From contig CM070902.1 in assembly GCA_036417435.1 (NCBI GenBank), positions 141,163,886 through 141,227,885 on the forward strand: 64,000 bases of DNA, given 5' to 3'. This document shows, in pieces, positions 1 to 9,690 of this stretch (positions within the stretch are counted from its first letter, which is position 1; each line of letters starts with the position of its first letter). Under the pieces are notes generated by a model that searched no databases, had not been told where the DNA came from, and saw nothing but the letters and a program-made list of their open reading frames with translations. The position numbers and the translations under genes are program-made. The DNA comes from Inia geoffrensis. Lineage: Eukaryota > Chordata > Mammalia > Artiodactyla > Iniidae.

Positions 1-1086
1 TGGGAGAAATTTCCCTTTCTCTTCTTTGTTCACACAGTTCCTGGGGTTCAGCTTTTGATTGGCTCTGCCTTTGCATGTAGGTCGCCTGATGGTGTCTGTT
101 CTTCACTCAGACAGGACGGGGTTAAAGGAGCAGCTGATTCGGGGGCTCTGGCTCACTCAGGCTGGGGGAGGGAGGGGTACGGACGCGGGGTGAGCCTGCG
201 GGGCAGAGGCCGTGTGAAGTTGCAACAGGCTGAGGTGCGCTGTGTGTTCTCCTGGGGAAGTTGTCCTTGCATTATGGGATCCTGGCAGTGGCGGACTGCG
301 CAGGCTCCCGGGAGGCAAGGTGTGGACAGTGACCTGTGCTCGCACACAAGCTTCTTGGTGGCTGCAGTAGCAACCTTAGTGTCTCATGCCCGTCCCTGGA
401 GTCTGCGCTGATAGCTGCAGCTCACGCCTGTCTCTGGAGCTCGTTTAGGTGGTGCGCTGAATCCCCTCTCCTCGCGCACCCCGGAACTATTGTCTCTTGC
501 CTCTTCTGCAGTTCCAGACTTTCTCCCGGACCCCCTCCCGGCTAGCCGTGGCGCACTAGCCACCTTCAGGCTGGGTTCACGCAGCCAACCCCAGTCCTCT
601 CCCTGGGGTCTGATCTCCGAAGCCCGAGCCTCAGCTCCCAGCCCCACCCACCCCGGCGGTGAGCAGACAAGCCTCTCGGGCTGGTGAGGGCTGGTCAGCA
701 CTGATCCTCTGTGCGGGCACCTCTCTGCTTTGCCCTCCACACTCCTGGTGCTGCGCTCTCCTCCATGGCTCTGAAGTTTCCCTCATCCGCCCCTCCCTCG
801 TCTCCCCCAGTGAAGGGGCTTCTTAGTGTGTAGAAACCTTTCCTCCTTCACAGCTCCCTACCAGAGGTGCGGGTCCTGTCCCTATTCTTTTGTCTCTGTT
901 TTTTCTTTTGCCTTACCCAGGTACGTGGGGAGTTTCTTGTCTTTTGGCAAGTCTGAGGTCTTCTGCCAGCGTTCAGTAGGTGCTCTGTAGGAGTTGTTCC
1001 ACACGCAGATGTATTTTTGATATATTTTGGGGGAGGAAGGTGATCTCCACATCTCACTCCTCCACCATCTTGGAGGTCTCCTCCCT
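1..1086 (-). mobile_element. L1 LINE, 5' UTR only, inverted, cut by left window edge
   Basis: Read on the minus strand, this matches the 5' UTRs of the two L1 copies at 4741-5890 and 8405-9690 block by block: the start resembling GAAGATGGCGG, the ACACGTGGAACAACTCC segment, the CpG-rich middle and the GGGAAAT...CTCCCA end. The 5' end of the element lies near 1080-1086 and the body (ORF1, ORF2) must lie to the left of the window. One copy of the 38-bp unit that is tandemly repeated in copy B is present at about 398-437. The start reads AAGATGGTGG rather than AAGATGGCGG, so it is a somewhat diverged or different subfamily member. The block would carry the sense promoter, directed leftward. Confidence 0.9.
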
Positions 1087-1131
1087 CCATAATATCTTAT
1101 GGAAAAACCCGAACGAACTTTTTGGCCAACC
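1087..1131. mobile_element. Half of a mariner-type palindromic element
   Basis: The segment contains CCATAATATCTTATGG followed by an arm ending in ACTTTTTGGCCAACC. In many cetartiodactyl genomes this arm is one half of a short palindromic mariner-derived element whose other arm is the reverse complement. Only the centre and right arm are here; on the left the sequence goes straight into the L1 5' end. The L1 most likely inserted into the palindrome, with the left arm beyond the window. Confidence 0.65.
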
Positions 1132-1584
1132 GTCTAGAAGGTATCAAAATGTGAAGATTCCGAGGTGAATTGGTGGAATGAATTAGCTTCTAGGTACTCT
1201 TTTCTTGGACATGTGTCTTCAAATGTTATGAGCATTTAGTTCTCTCTCTACTCCTCTGCTCTACTACCAAGACCCTCATGGTCAACAAGACCCTGGCTTT
1301 CCCTCTGCATTTGTTATCACACAGACAACCGGTCACCTGTTCTTAAAGACTTTTGTGCAGTTCATGCCTGTCTCTGGTTCTCTATGCGGTCTAAGCCTCT
1401 GAAACTTTCATAGCCCTTCAGTCTGCTGGGCTCAGGTTATCACAGTGTTGACTTTTCTTTTGAACTGTGTTATACATAGGCTTTAGAGCATCCCAACCTT
1501 ATCAGACATCTTCTGTTAAAGAAATGTTACCTGGAGAATGCCATTGGCCTTGGGCAGTGTAAGACACTAAAGAACGTGTAGATG
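1132..1584. other. Unrecognised sequence
   Basis: Mixed-composition sequence with no long frame, splice-flanked segment or repeat I recognise. Confidence 0.5.
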
Positions 1585-2424
1585 AAGGACAGTCTCTTCT
1601 ATAAATGGTGTAAGTGGGAAAACTGGACAGCCATATGCAAAAGAATGAAACTGGACCACTATCTTACACCATTCACAAAAATTAACTAAATATGGATTAA
1701 AGACTTGAATGTAATACCTGAAACCATACAACCCCTAGAAGAAAACATAGGCAGTAAACTTCTTGACATTGGGCGGTCCTGGCATTGAAGGTTGAACCTG
1801 ACTTCAAAAGCAAAGGCAACTAGAGCAAAAATAAACAAGTGGTACTACATCAAAGTAAAAAGCTTCTGCACAGCAAAAAGAAAACATCAGGAAAATCAAA
1901 AGGCAACATACTGAATAGGAGAAAATATCTGCAAATCATATATCTGTTAAACGGCTAACATCCAAAATATATAAAGAGCTCAAACAATAGCATAAAACCG
2001 AACAATCTTATCTAAAAGTGGGCAGAAGCTCTGAACAGACATTTTTCTGAAGAGCACATTCAGACAGACACATGAGAAGGTGTTTAACATTACTAATCAT
2101 CAGGGAAATGCAAATCAAACCCACAATGAGATACCACCTTACACCTGTTAGAATGGCTATTATGAAAAATAAGAGAAACAACAAGTGTTGGCGAGGATGT
2201 AGAGAAAGGTAGCCCTTGTACACTGTTGGTGATAATGCTAATTGATGCAGCTACTGTGGAAAACAGTATAGAGGTTCCTCAAAAGAATTAAAGATGGAAC
2301 TACCCTATGTTCCAGTTATTCCACTTCTGGGTATTTATCTGAAGAAAATGAAAACACTAATTGAAAAAAGACATGCATCCTGGTATTCATTGTAGCATTA
2401 TACACAAAGGCCAATATATGGAAG

Positions 2425-2478
<54 letters not shown>

Positions 2479-2880
2479 CTCAACTGTGAAAAAGAAGGAA
2501 ATCTTGCTGTTTCAACAACTTGAGGATCTTGAGGATATTATACAAAGTGAAATAAGTCAGGCAGAGGAAGACAAATATTGTATGATTTCATCTTTATGTG
2601 GAATAGAGACACACAACAAATGAAACAAGCAAAACAAAACAAAACATAGAGAGAACAGATTGCTGGTCTTCAGAGAGGATGGAAGTTGGGGGTTGGGTGA
2701 AATGGATAAAGGGAGTAATTGTGGTGGAAGGCAGGAAATGGTGATGGGCGGTAACCAGACTTATTGGGGTGATCACTTTGTAGTGTATACAAAGATTGAA
2801 CTATTATGTTGTATGCCTGAAACTAATAGAATGTTCTATACCAATTTTACCTCAAAAAAAAAGAGAATATGTTAAAAAAA
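1585..2880 (+). mobile_element. Old L1 (L1MA/L1MB-like), 3' end of ORF2 plus 3' UTR
   Basis: Starts with ORF2 text equivalent to 'GGACAGTCTCTTC.ATAAATGG' and runs through the C-terminal region (TGGCGAGGATGTAGAGAAA) to a 3' UTR ending CTGAAACTAATA...TTTTACCTC and an A-rich tail. All reading frames carry many stops and small indels compared with the young L1s here, so it is a long-dead 5'-truncated copy. The 3' UTR differs from the young copies and resembles the mammalian L1MA/L1MB type. A TA microsatellite has expanded inside it. Confidence 0.85.
2428..2475. repeat. (TA)n microsatellite
   Basis: About 23 uninterrupted TA units inside the old L1 3' region, where related copies have a short TATATGGAAGC-like stretch. 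Confidence 0.95.
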
Positions 2881-3779
2881 AAAACCCTCACTGTGTTAAT
2901 CACTAGGGCTTATTTTCCCTCCTCAATATGACAGTCTCAAGCCAACTCTAAGTGGAACAAAACCAATGAATTTTGTGTAAATATCACTAAAGTTATGTGA
3001 ACAGCACATTTCTCCTGAACCCTTGTCTGGTCTTTTAGAGTGGGCCTTTCAGAGTTGACTTTTAGTGGAGTTAAGATTGATTCCCTATCACTGCAAGGAT
3101 TTGTAGCTTGAGGGCATATAATAGGGGCATGATAGATGCTGGTTGAATTGAACTGAATTCTCTAGTGTTAGAGAAAGCCTGTTATTGCAAAAGAATATAG
3201 TTAATTCTCATAAGACAAGAAGTACTGCTTGCAAGTTCTTATTGACATATTTGAGCAGAGTGGATTCAAATATCTACTTGCTGTGATATAGTTAATGATC
3301 TACATTATTCTATTTCATTTTCCCATGCAGGTTACCAGGGCTGATTCTAGGCAGAATTCTGAATTCAGAAAACTGTCTTCATTCTCCCCTTTGTGGCTTG
3401 ATACTTATCCCTTGGTTAGAGGCCACTGGACCTCCCCCTTCACTTACTTCTGTCTAAGTATATAAATGTTCAGGTCTCAAGCCCCATTGTCCCTAGGCAA
3501 TTCTTGCTGCTTCCTCAAAATTGACTAAGAAGATAAATACTACACAAATCATTTGTTTAATAAAACCAAATGCAGGCTAATGTGTTCTTTGGAAAACACA
3601 TTAAACATATTTAAAACCCCAATCCCCTTTCCTTCCTTAGTAATTCAATTGCATCTAATTATTGCCTTCTCGAGACCACACTTTTGCCTAAATTCATAGG
3701 AGTGATTTTTATGAGACTAAGTCAGAAAGAAAGAAAGGTGGTGGTCTCTTTATAGAAAAGGAAAAGTGAAGGGGGGAAC
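2881..3779. other. Unrecognised sequence
   Basis: No gene, strong splice pair or clear repeat seen. A weak L2/MIR-like end (ATAGATGCTGGTTGAATTGA) occurs near 3130-3160, too short to call. Confidence 0.45.
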
Positions 3780-3985
3780 TGGTATTTCTGAGTGCTTACT
3801 CTGTGCTAGGCATTGTGCTGCAAGCTTTATACACGATTTCATTAAATCCAAACACCATCCTTGTGAGATAGGTTCTGTTATCTGGATTTTATATATGACG
3901 AAACTCATTTAAGTAACCTCCCCAAGGTAAAAGAGCAAATAGTGAAGCTGGATCTACACTCTCTCCACTACATCTTAGTGCATCT
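3780..3985 (-). mobile_element. MIR SINE, inverted
   Basis: Matches the reverse complement of MIR: 'GAGTGCTTACTCTGTGCTAGGCATTGTGCT', then CATTAAATCC, CTTGTGAGATAGGTTCTGTTAT, and AAGTAACCTCCCCAAGG. Ancient mammal-wide SINE, well diverged. Confidence 0.85.
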
Positions 3986-4320
3986 CAAAGCTAAAATATT
4001 TTTCACGTTTCAGTGAGGTGTACTGTTGCTGTAAGAAATAGAGGCAGGGCTCAGTGGCTCATCTTCCAATAATGAGGATTTCTTGCTGCATGTGGGGCTC
4101 ACATCTGTGAGTCTTTGCCTACCTTTATGTGGGATGGGGCACAAAGCCAAATTCTCCACTCAACACGCAGCTCTGTGCTGCTGTGCAGTATGTCTGCATA
4201 TGGCAGGGGTGTGGTAGGTAGATCCCACTAAGCACCCTGTATCTGGCAGCTGTGTGGGTATGGAAGGGGTGCGGAAGATTCCTGTAATCCTTATTTTGGA
4301 AACTTTGAAAGTCAGTTATG
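3986..4320. other. Unrecognised sequence before SINE
   Basis: Two short diverged repeats of a GGCAG(G)GGTGTGG.AG theme (about 4200-4275) are visible, but no gene or known repeat. Confidence 0.4.
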
Positions 4321-4333
4321 AAAAGGGCATGGA

Positions 4334-4652
4334 GGGGCTTCCCTGATGGCACAGTGGATAAGAATCCACCTGCCAATGCAGGAGACACAGGTTCAAGCCC
4401 TGGTCTGGGAAGATCCCACATGCCACGGAGCAACTAAGCCCGCGAGCCACAACTACTGAGCCCGTGTGCCACAACTACTGAAGCCCGTGCACCTAGAGCC
4501 TATGCTCCGCAACAAGAGAAGCCACCGCAATGAGAAGCCGGCACACCGCAATGAATAGTAGCCCCTGCTCACCGCAGCTAGAGAAAAAAGCCCGCGCACT
4601 GCAACGAAGGCCCAATGTAGCCAAAAATAAATTAAAAAATTAAAAGAAAATA
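4334..4652 (+). mobile_element. CHR-type tRNA-derived SINE, long form
   Basis: Begins GGGGCTTCCCTGATGGCACA and has the tRNA-like A box (near TGGCACAGTGG) and B box (GGTTCAAGCCC), followed by the family's ACAACTACTGA repeats and GCCAAAAATAAATT tail. Flanked by a 13-bp target-site duplication, AAAAGGGCATGGA, at 4321-4333 and 4653-4665. Pol III-transcribed retroposon mobilised by L1. Confidence 0.93.
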
Positions 4653-4717
4653 AAAAGGGCATGGACTGGGCTTTACTAGGAAGTCACCTTAGTTGAGCAT
4701 GAGGTTATTCTCCATCG

Positions 4718-4729
4718 AGAAGGAGGTAG
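4718..4729 (+). repeat. Target-site duplication of L1 copy A, left
   Basis: AGAAGGAGGTAG here recurs at 17332-17343 directly after the A-rich tail, defining the outer L1 as one insertion spanning 12.6 kb including the nested copy. Confidence 0.9.
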
Positions 4730-4740
4730 GGGGCTTCCGG

Positions 4741-5890
4741 GAAGATGGCGGAAGAGTAAGACGCGGAGATCACCTTCCTCCCCACAGATACACCAGAAAT
4801 ATATCTACACGTGGAACAACTCCTACAGAACACCTACTGAACGCTGGCAGAAGGCCTCAGACCTCCCAAAAGGCAAGAAACCCCCCACGTACCTGGGTAG
4901 GGCAAAAGAAAAAAGAATAAACAGAGACAAAAGGATAGGGACGGGACCCGCACCAGTGGGAGGGAGCCGTGAAGGAGGAAAGTTTCCACACACTAGGAAG
5001 CCCCTTCGCGGGCGGAGACTGTGGGTGGCGGAGGGGGAAAGCTTCGGAGCCGAGAAGGAGAGCGCAGCCACAGGGGTGTGGAGGGCAAAGCGGGGAGATT
5101 CCCGCACAGAGGATTAGGGCTGACTGGCACTCACCAGGCTGAGAGGCTTGTCTGCTCACCCGCCGGGGTGGGCGGGTCTGGGAGCTGAGGCTCGGGCTTC
5201 AGTCAGAGCGCTGGGAGAGGACTGGGGTTGGCGGCATGAACACAGCCTGAAGGGGTTAGTGCGCCACGGCTAGCCGGGAGGGAGTCCGGGGAAAAGTCTG
5301 GAGCTGCCGAAGAGGCAAGAGACTTTTTCTTCCCTCTTTGTTTCCTGGTGCGCGAGGAGAGGGGATTAAGAGCGCTGCTTAAAGGAGCTCCAGAGACGGG
5401 CATGAGACGCTAAGGCTGCTCCTGCCGCCACCAACAAGCCTGTGTGCGAGCACAGGTCACTATCCACACCCCCCTTCCGGGGAGCCTGTGCAGCCCGCCA
5501 CTGCCAGGGTCCCGGGATCCAGGGACAACTCCCTCGGGAGAACGCACGGCGCGCCTCAGGCTGGTGCAACGTCACGGCAGCCTCTGCCGCCGCAGGCCCG
5601 CCCCGCACTCCATGCCCCTCCCTCCCCCCCCCCCCCCCCCCCCCCCCCCCGCCCGGCCAGAGTGAGCCAGAGCCCGCGAATCAGTGGCTCCTTTAACGCC
5701 GTCCTGTCTGAGAGAAGAACAGACGCCCTCTGGCGACCTACACGCAGAGGCAGGGCCAAATCCAAAGCTGAGCCCCTGGGACCTGTGCGAACAAAGAAGA
5801 GAAAGGGAAATCTCTTCCAGCAGCCTCGAAGCAGCAGATTAAAGCTCCACAATAAACTTCATGTACTCTGCATCTGTGGAATACCTGAGT
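4741..5890 (+). promoter_or_regulatory. L1 copy A 5' UTR (internal promoter region, CpG-rich)
   Basis: Homologous to 8405-9690 and to the inverted 1-1086. Rich in CpG (for example GCGCGCC, GCGGGCGG), as expected for an L1 internal Pol II promoter that would be methylated in somatic cells. It starts with AAGATGGCGG, a YY1-like core of the kind described at other L1 starts. Compared with copy B it lacks the 38-bp array and has an expanded C run. Function is inferred from homology and position. Confidence 0.75.
5624..5650. repeat. C27 homopolymer in L1 5' UTR
   Basis: Twenty-seven consecutive C residues; the aligned place in copy B (about 9446-9451) has six. The G-rich strand could form a quadruplex. 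The run shifts the frame of the antisense ORF discussed in the findings. Confidence 0.9.
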
Positions 5891-6119
5891 AGACCACTAA
5901 TCATCCCAAATTGAGGAGTGGGCTTTGAGAGCAAGATTTATGATTTTTTTCCCCTTTTCCTCTTTTTGTGAAGGTGTATGTGTACGCTTCTGTGTGAGAT
6001 TTTTGTCTGTATAGCTTTGCTTCCACCATTTGTCCTAGGGTTCTATCCGTCCATTTTTAAAAAAAATTTTTTGCTTAATAATTATTTTTTTTATTTTAAT
6101 AACTTTATTATATTTTATC

Positions 6120-6240
6120 TTATTTTATTTTATTTTACTTTATCTTCTTTCTTTCTTTCTTTTCTTCCTTCCCTCTTTCCTTCATTCCTCCCTCCCTCCC
6201 TCCTTTCTTTCTACTTCGACTAATTCTTTCTTTCTACTAT
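6120..6240. repeat. Pyrimidine-rich low-complexity tract, L1 copy A
   Basis: TTTTA, CTTT and CCTCCCTCC stretches between the 5' UTR and the upstream frame. Copy B has the same position filled by a much longer tract. Confidence 0.8.
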
Positions 6241-6378
6241 GTCTCACTTTTATTCTGAGCCGTGTGGATGAAAGGCTGTTGGTGCTACAGCCAGGAGTCA
6301 GTGCTGTGCATCTGAGATGGAAGAGCCAACTTCAGGACACTGGTCAACAAGAGACCTCCCAGTTCCACATAATATCAA

Positions 6379-6660
6379 ATGGCGAAAATCTCCCAGAGAT
6401 CTCCATCTCAACACCAGCACCCAGCTTCACTCAACAACCAGCAAGCTACAGTGCTGGACATCCTATGCCAAACAACTAGCAAGAAAGGAACACAACCACA
6501 CCCATTAGCAGAGAGGCTGCCTAAAATCATAATAAGTCCACGGACACCCCAAAACACACCACCAGACGTGGACCTAACCTCCAGAAAGACAAGATCCAGC
6601 CTCATCCACCAGAGCACAGGCACTAGTCCCCTCCACCAGGAAGCCTGCACAACCCACTGA
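6379..6660 (+). other. 93-codon upstream ORF of L1 copy A
   Basis: Open from ATG to TGA and ending 97 nt before the ORF1 start. Copy B has a frame of the same 93 codons at the same distance (10609-10890). The predicted peptide is rich in Ser, Thr, Pro, Gln and His, has no signal peptide or membrane segment, and I recognise no domain. Hand comparison of the two gives about 14 replacement versus 6 silent codon differences, which looks neutral rather than selected. It lies in a different frame from ORF1. It may be a non-coding leader that happens to be open. Confidence 0.3.
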
Positions 6661-6757
6661 ACCAACCTTAGCCACTGGGGACAGACACCAAAAACAACGG
6701 GAACTACAAACCTGCAGCCTGCAAAAAGGAGACCCCAAACACAGTAAGATAAGCAAA

Positions 6758-7240
6758 ATGAGAAGACAGAAAAACACACAGCAGATGAAGGAACAAGGTA
6801 AAAACCCACCAGACCTAACAAATGAAGAGGAAATAGTCAGTCTACCTGAAAAAGAATTCAGAATAATGATAGTAAAGATGATCCAAAATCTTGGAAATAG
6901 AATGGAGAAAATGCAAGAAACATTTAACAAGGACCTGGAAGAACTAAAGATGAAACAAACAATGATGAACAACATAACAAATGAAATTAAAAATACTCTA
7001 GATGGGATCAATAGCAGAATAACTGAGGCAGAAGAACGGATAAGTGACTTGGAAGATAAAAGAGTGGAAATAACTACTGCAGAGCAGAATAAAGAAAAAA
7101 GAATGAAAAGAACTGAGGACAGACTCAAAGACCTCTGAGACAACATTAAATGCACCAACATTCGAATTATAGGGGTTCTAAAAGAAGAGAAAAAGAAAGG
7201 GACTGAGAAAATATTTGAAGAGATTATAGTTGAAAACTTC
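6758..7240 (+). pseudogene. L1 ORF1p, N-terminal part, copy A (nonsense and deletion)
   Basis: Encodes the start of ORF1p, the trimeric RNA-binding chaperone that packages L1 RNA in the cytoplasm. The first 126 codons are open (start MRRQKNTQQMKEQGKN): a charged N-terminus, then a Lys/Glu-rich coiled coil with heptad-like LEELKMKQ and ISDLEDK stretches. A TGG-to-TGA change stops it at 7136-7138, within the segment leading to the RRM. Homology continues to about 7238 (ending in the equivalent of IAENF), where the text jumps directly into ORF2. The RRM C-terminus and the C-terminal domain are missing. The start was chosen by match to copy B. Confidence 0.92.
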
Positions 7241-8392
7241 AACACCCATTTATGATAAAAACCCTGCAGAAAGTAGGCATAGAGGGAACTTTCCTCAACA
7301 TAATAAAGGCCATATATGACAAACCCACAGCCAACATCGTCCTCAGTGGTGAAAAGCTGAAAGCGTTTCCACTAAGATCAGGAACAAGACAAGTTTGCCC
7401 ACTCTCACCACTCTTATTCAACATAGTTTTGGAAGTTTTAGCCATAGCAATCAGAGAAGAAAAGGAAATAAAAGGAATCCAAATTGGAAAAGAAGAAGTA
7501 AAGCTGTCACTGTTTGCAGATGACATGATACTATACATAGAGAACCCTAAAGATGCTACCAGAAAACTACTAGAGCTAATCAATGAATTTGGTAAAGTAG
7601 CAGGATACAAAATTAATGCACAGAAATCTCTGGCATTCCTATACACTAATGATGAAAAATCTGAAAGTGAAATCAAGAAAACACTCCCATTTACCAATGC
7701 AACAAAAAGAATAAAATATCTAGGAATAGACCTACCTAAGGAGACAAAAGACCTGTATGCAGAAAATTATAAGACACTGATGAAAGAAATTAAAGATGAT
7801 ACAAACAGATGGAGAGATATACCATGTTCTTGGATTGGAAGAATCAACATTGTGAAAATGACTCTACTACCCAAAGCAAGCTACAGATTCAGTGCAATCC
7901 CTATCAAACTACCACAGGTATTTTTCACAGAACTAGAACAGAAAATTTCACAATTTGTATGGAAACACAAAAGACCCCGAATAGCCAAAGCAATCTTGAG
8001 AAGGAAAAACGGAGCTGGAGGAATCAGGCTCCCTGACTTCAGACTATACTACAAAGCTACAGTAATCAAGACAGTATGGTACTGGCACAAAAACAGAACG
8101 ATAGGTCAATGGAACAGGATAGAAAGCCCAGAGATAAACCCACGCACATATGGTCACCTTATCTTTGATAAAGGAGGCAGGAATGTACAGTGGAGAAAGG
8201 ACAGCCTCTTCAATAAGTGGTGCTGGGAAAACTGGACAGGTACATGTAAAAGTATGAGATTAGATCACTCCCTAACACCATACACAAAACTAAGCTCAAA
8301 ATGGATTAAAGACCTAAATGTAAGGCCAGAAACTATCAAACTCTTAGAGGAAAACATAGGCAGAATACTCTATGACATAAATCACAGCAAGA
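7241..8392 (+). pseudogene. L1 ORF2p reverse-transcriptase segment, copy A
   Basis: Open frame from 7252 for about 380 codons, homologous to 13765-14923 of copy B. Contains the RT palm motif FADDMILYI (7513-7539), the preceding [19 protein letters not shown] block and the thumb/connection text ([22 protein letters not shown]). In the intact protein this domain primes cDNA synthesis from the nicked target. Endonuclease and the first part of RT were removed by the junction at 7240. Translation would run a few codons past the insertion point into the filler DNA before copy B and stop at 8404-8406. The C-terminal remainder resumes at 16131. Confidence 0.93.
8379..8392 (+). repeat. Target-site duplication of nested L1 copy B, left
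   Basis: AAATCACAGCAAGA, repeated at 16130-16143 directly after copy B's A tail. The target was the ORF2 sequence of copy A, and the site AT/AAAT on the top strand resembles the L1 endonuclease preference on the opposite strand. Confidence 0.92.
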
Positions 8393-8404
8393 CATATAGG
8401 TCTT

Positions 8405-9690
8405 GAAGATGGCGGAAGAGTAAGACGTGGAGATCACCTTCCTCCCCACAGATACACCAGAAATACATCTACACGTGGAACAACTCTTACAGAACACCTA
8501 CTGAAGGCTGGCAAAAGACCTCAGACCTCCCAAAAGGCAAGAAACTCCCCACGTACCTGGGTTGGGCAAAAGAAAAAAAGAAAAAACAGAGACAAAAGAA
8601 TAGGGACGGCACCTGCACCAGTGGGAGGGAGCTGTGAAGGAGGAAAAGTCTCCACACACTAGGAAGCCCCTTCGCAGGAGGAGACTGCGGGAGGCGGAGG
8701 GGGGAGCTTCGGAGCCGCGGAGGAGAGCACAGCAACAGGGGTGCGGAGGGGAAAGCAGAGAGATTCCCGCATAGAGGATCGGTGCCGACCGGCACTCACC
8801 AGCGCGAGAGGCTTGTCAGCTCACCCGCCGGGGCGGGCGGGGCTGCGAGCTGAGGCTCGGATTTCGGTTTCAGACGGAACGCAGGGAGAGGACTGGGGTT
8901 GGCGGCTTGAACATAGCCTGAAGAGGGTAGTGCACCACGGCTAGCCGGGAGGGAGTCCGGGGAAAACTCTGGAGCTGCCGAAGAGGCAAGAGATTTTTCC
9001 TTCCCTCTTTGTTTCCTGACGCGCGAGGAGAGGGGTTTAAGAGCGCTGCTTAAGGGAACTCCAGAGGCTGGCGCGAGCCGCGGCTAAAAGCGCGGACCCC
9101 AGAAACGGGCGCGAGCCACGGCTAAAAGCGCGGACCCCAGAAACGGGCGCGAGCCGCGGCTAAAAGCACGGACCTCAGAGACAGGCGCGAGCCGCGGCTA
9201 AAAGCGCGGATCCCAGAGACGGGCGGGAGACGCTAAGGCTGCTGCTGCCGCCACCAAGGAGCCTGTGTACGAGCACAGGTCAATATCGACACCCCTCTTC
9301 CGGGGAGCCTGCGCAGCCCGCCACTGCCAGGTTCCCGGGATCCAGTGACATCTTCCCAGGGAGAACACACGGCGGGCCTCAGGCTGGTGCAACGTCACGC
9401 TGGCCTCTGCTGCCGCAGGCCCACCCCGCACGCCGTGCCCCTCTCTCCCCCCGGCCTGAGTGCGCCAGAGACCCCGAGTCAGAGGCTCCTTTAATCCTGT
9501 CCTGTCTGAATGAAAAACAGACGCCCTCCAGCGACCTACACGCAGAGGCAGGGCCAAATCCAAAGCTGAGCCCCTGGGAGCTGTGAGAACAAAGAAGAGA
9601 AAGGGAAATCTCTCCCAGCAGCCTCAGAAGCAGCGGATTAAAGCTCCACTATCAACTTGATGTACCCTGCATCTGTGGAATACATGAATA
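8405..9690 (+). promoter_or_regulatory. L1 copy B 5' UTR (internal promoter region, CpG-rich)
   Basis: Aligned with copy A from AAGATGGCGG onward, with the same CpG-dense middle (GCGAGCCGCGGC, CCGCCGGGGCGGGCGGGG). The GGGGCGGGCGGGG near 8831 is Sp1-like. It differs from copy A by four extra 38-bp units. Expected to drive sense transcription of the element; antisense activity is possible but not shown by sequence. Confidence 0.75.
9061..9212 (+). repeat. Four tandem 38-bp units in L1 5' UTR
   Basis: Units start at 9061, 9099, 9137 and 9175, each like CCAGAAACGGGCGCGAGCCG followed by CGGCTAAAAGCGCGGACC; a partial fifth begins at 9213. Differences between units are a few substitutions with no length change. 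Copy A has only the partial end and the left-edge L1 about one unit. Confidence 0.95.

Noticed and set aside
5444..5892. Overlapping proline-rich frames across the C27 run
   Set aside because: Pro-tract comes from the homopolymer in an L1 5' UTR; frames differ between copies.
7230..7250. Copy A as a spliced, re-integrated L1 RNA
   Set aside because: The missing segment in copy B does not start with GT or end with AG at the junction; microhomology fits better.
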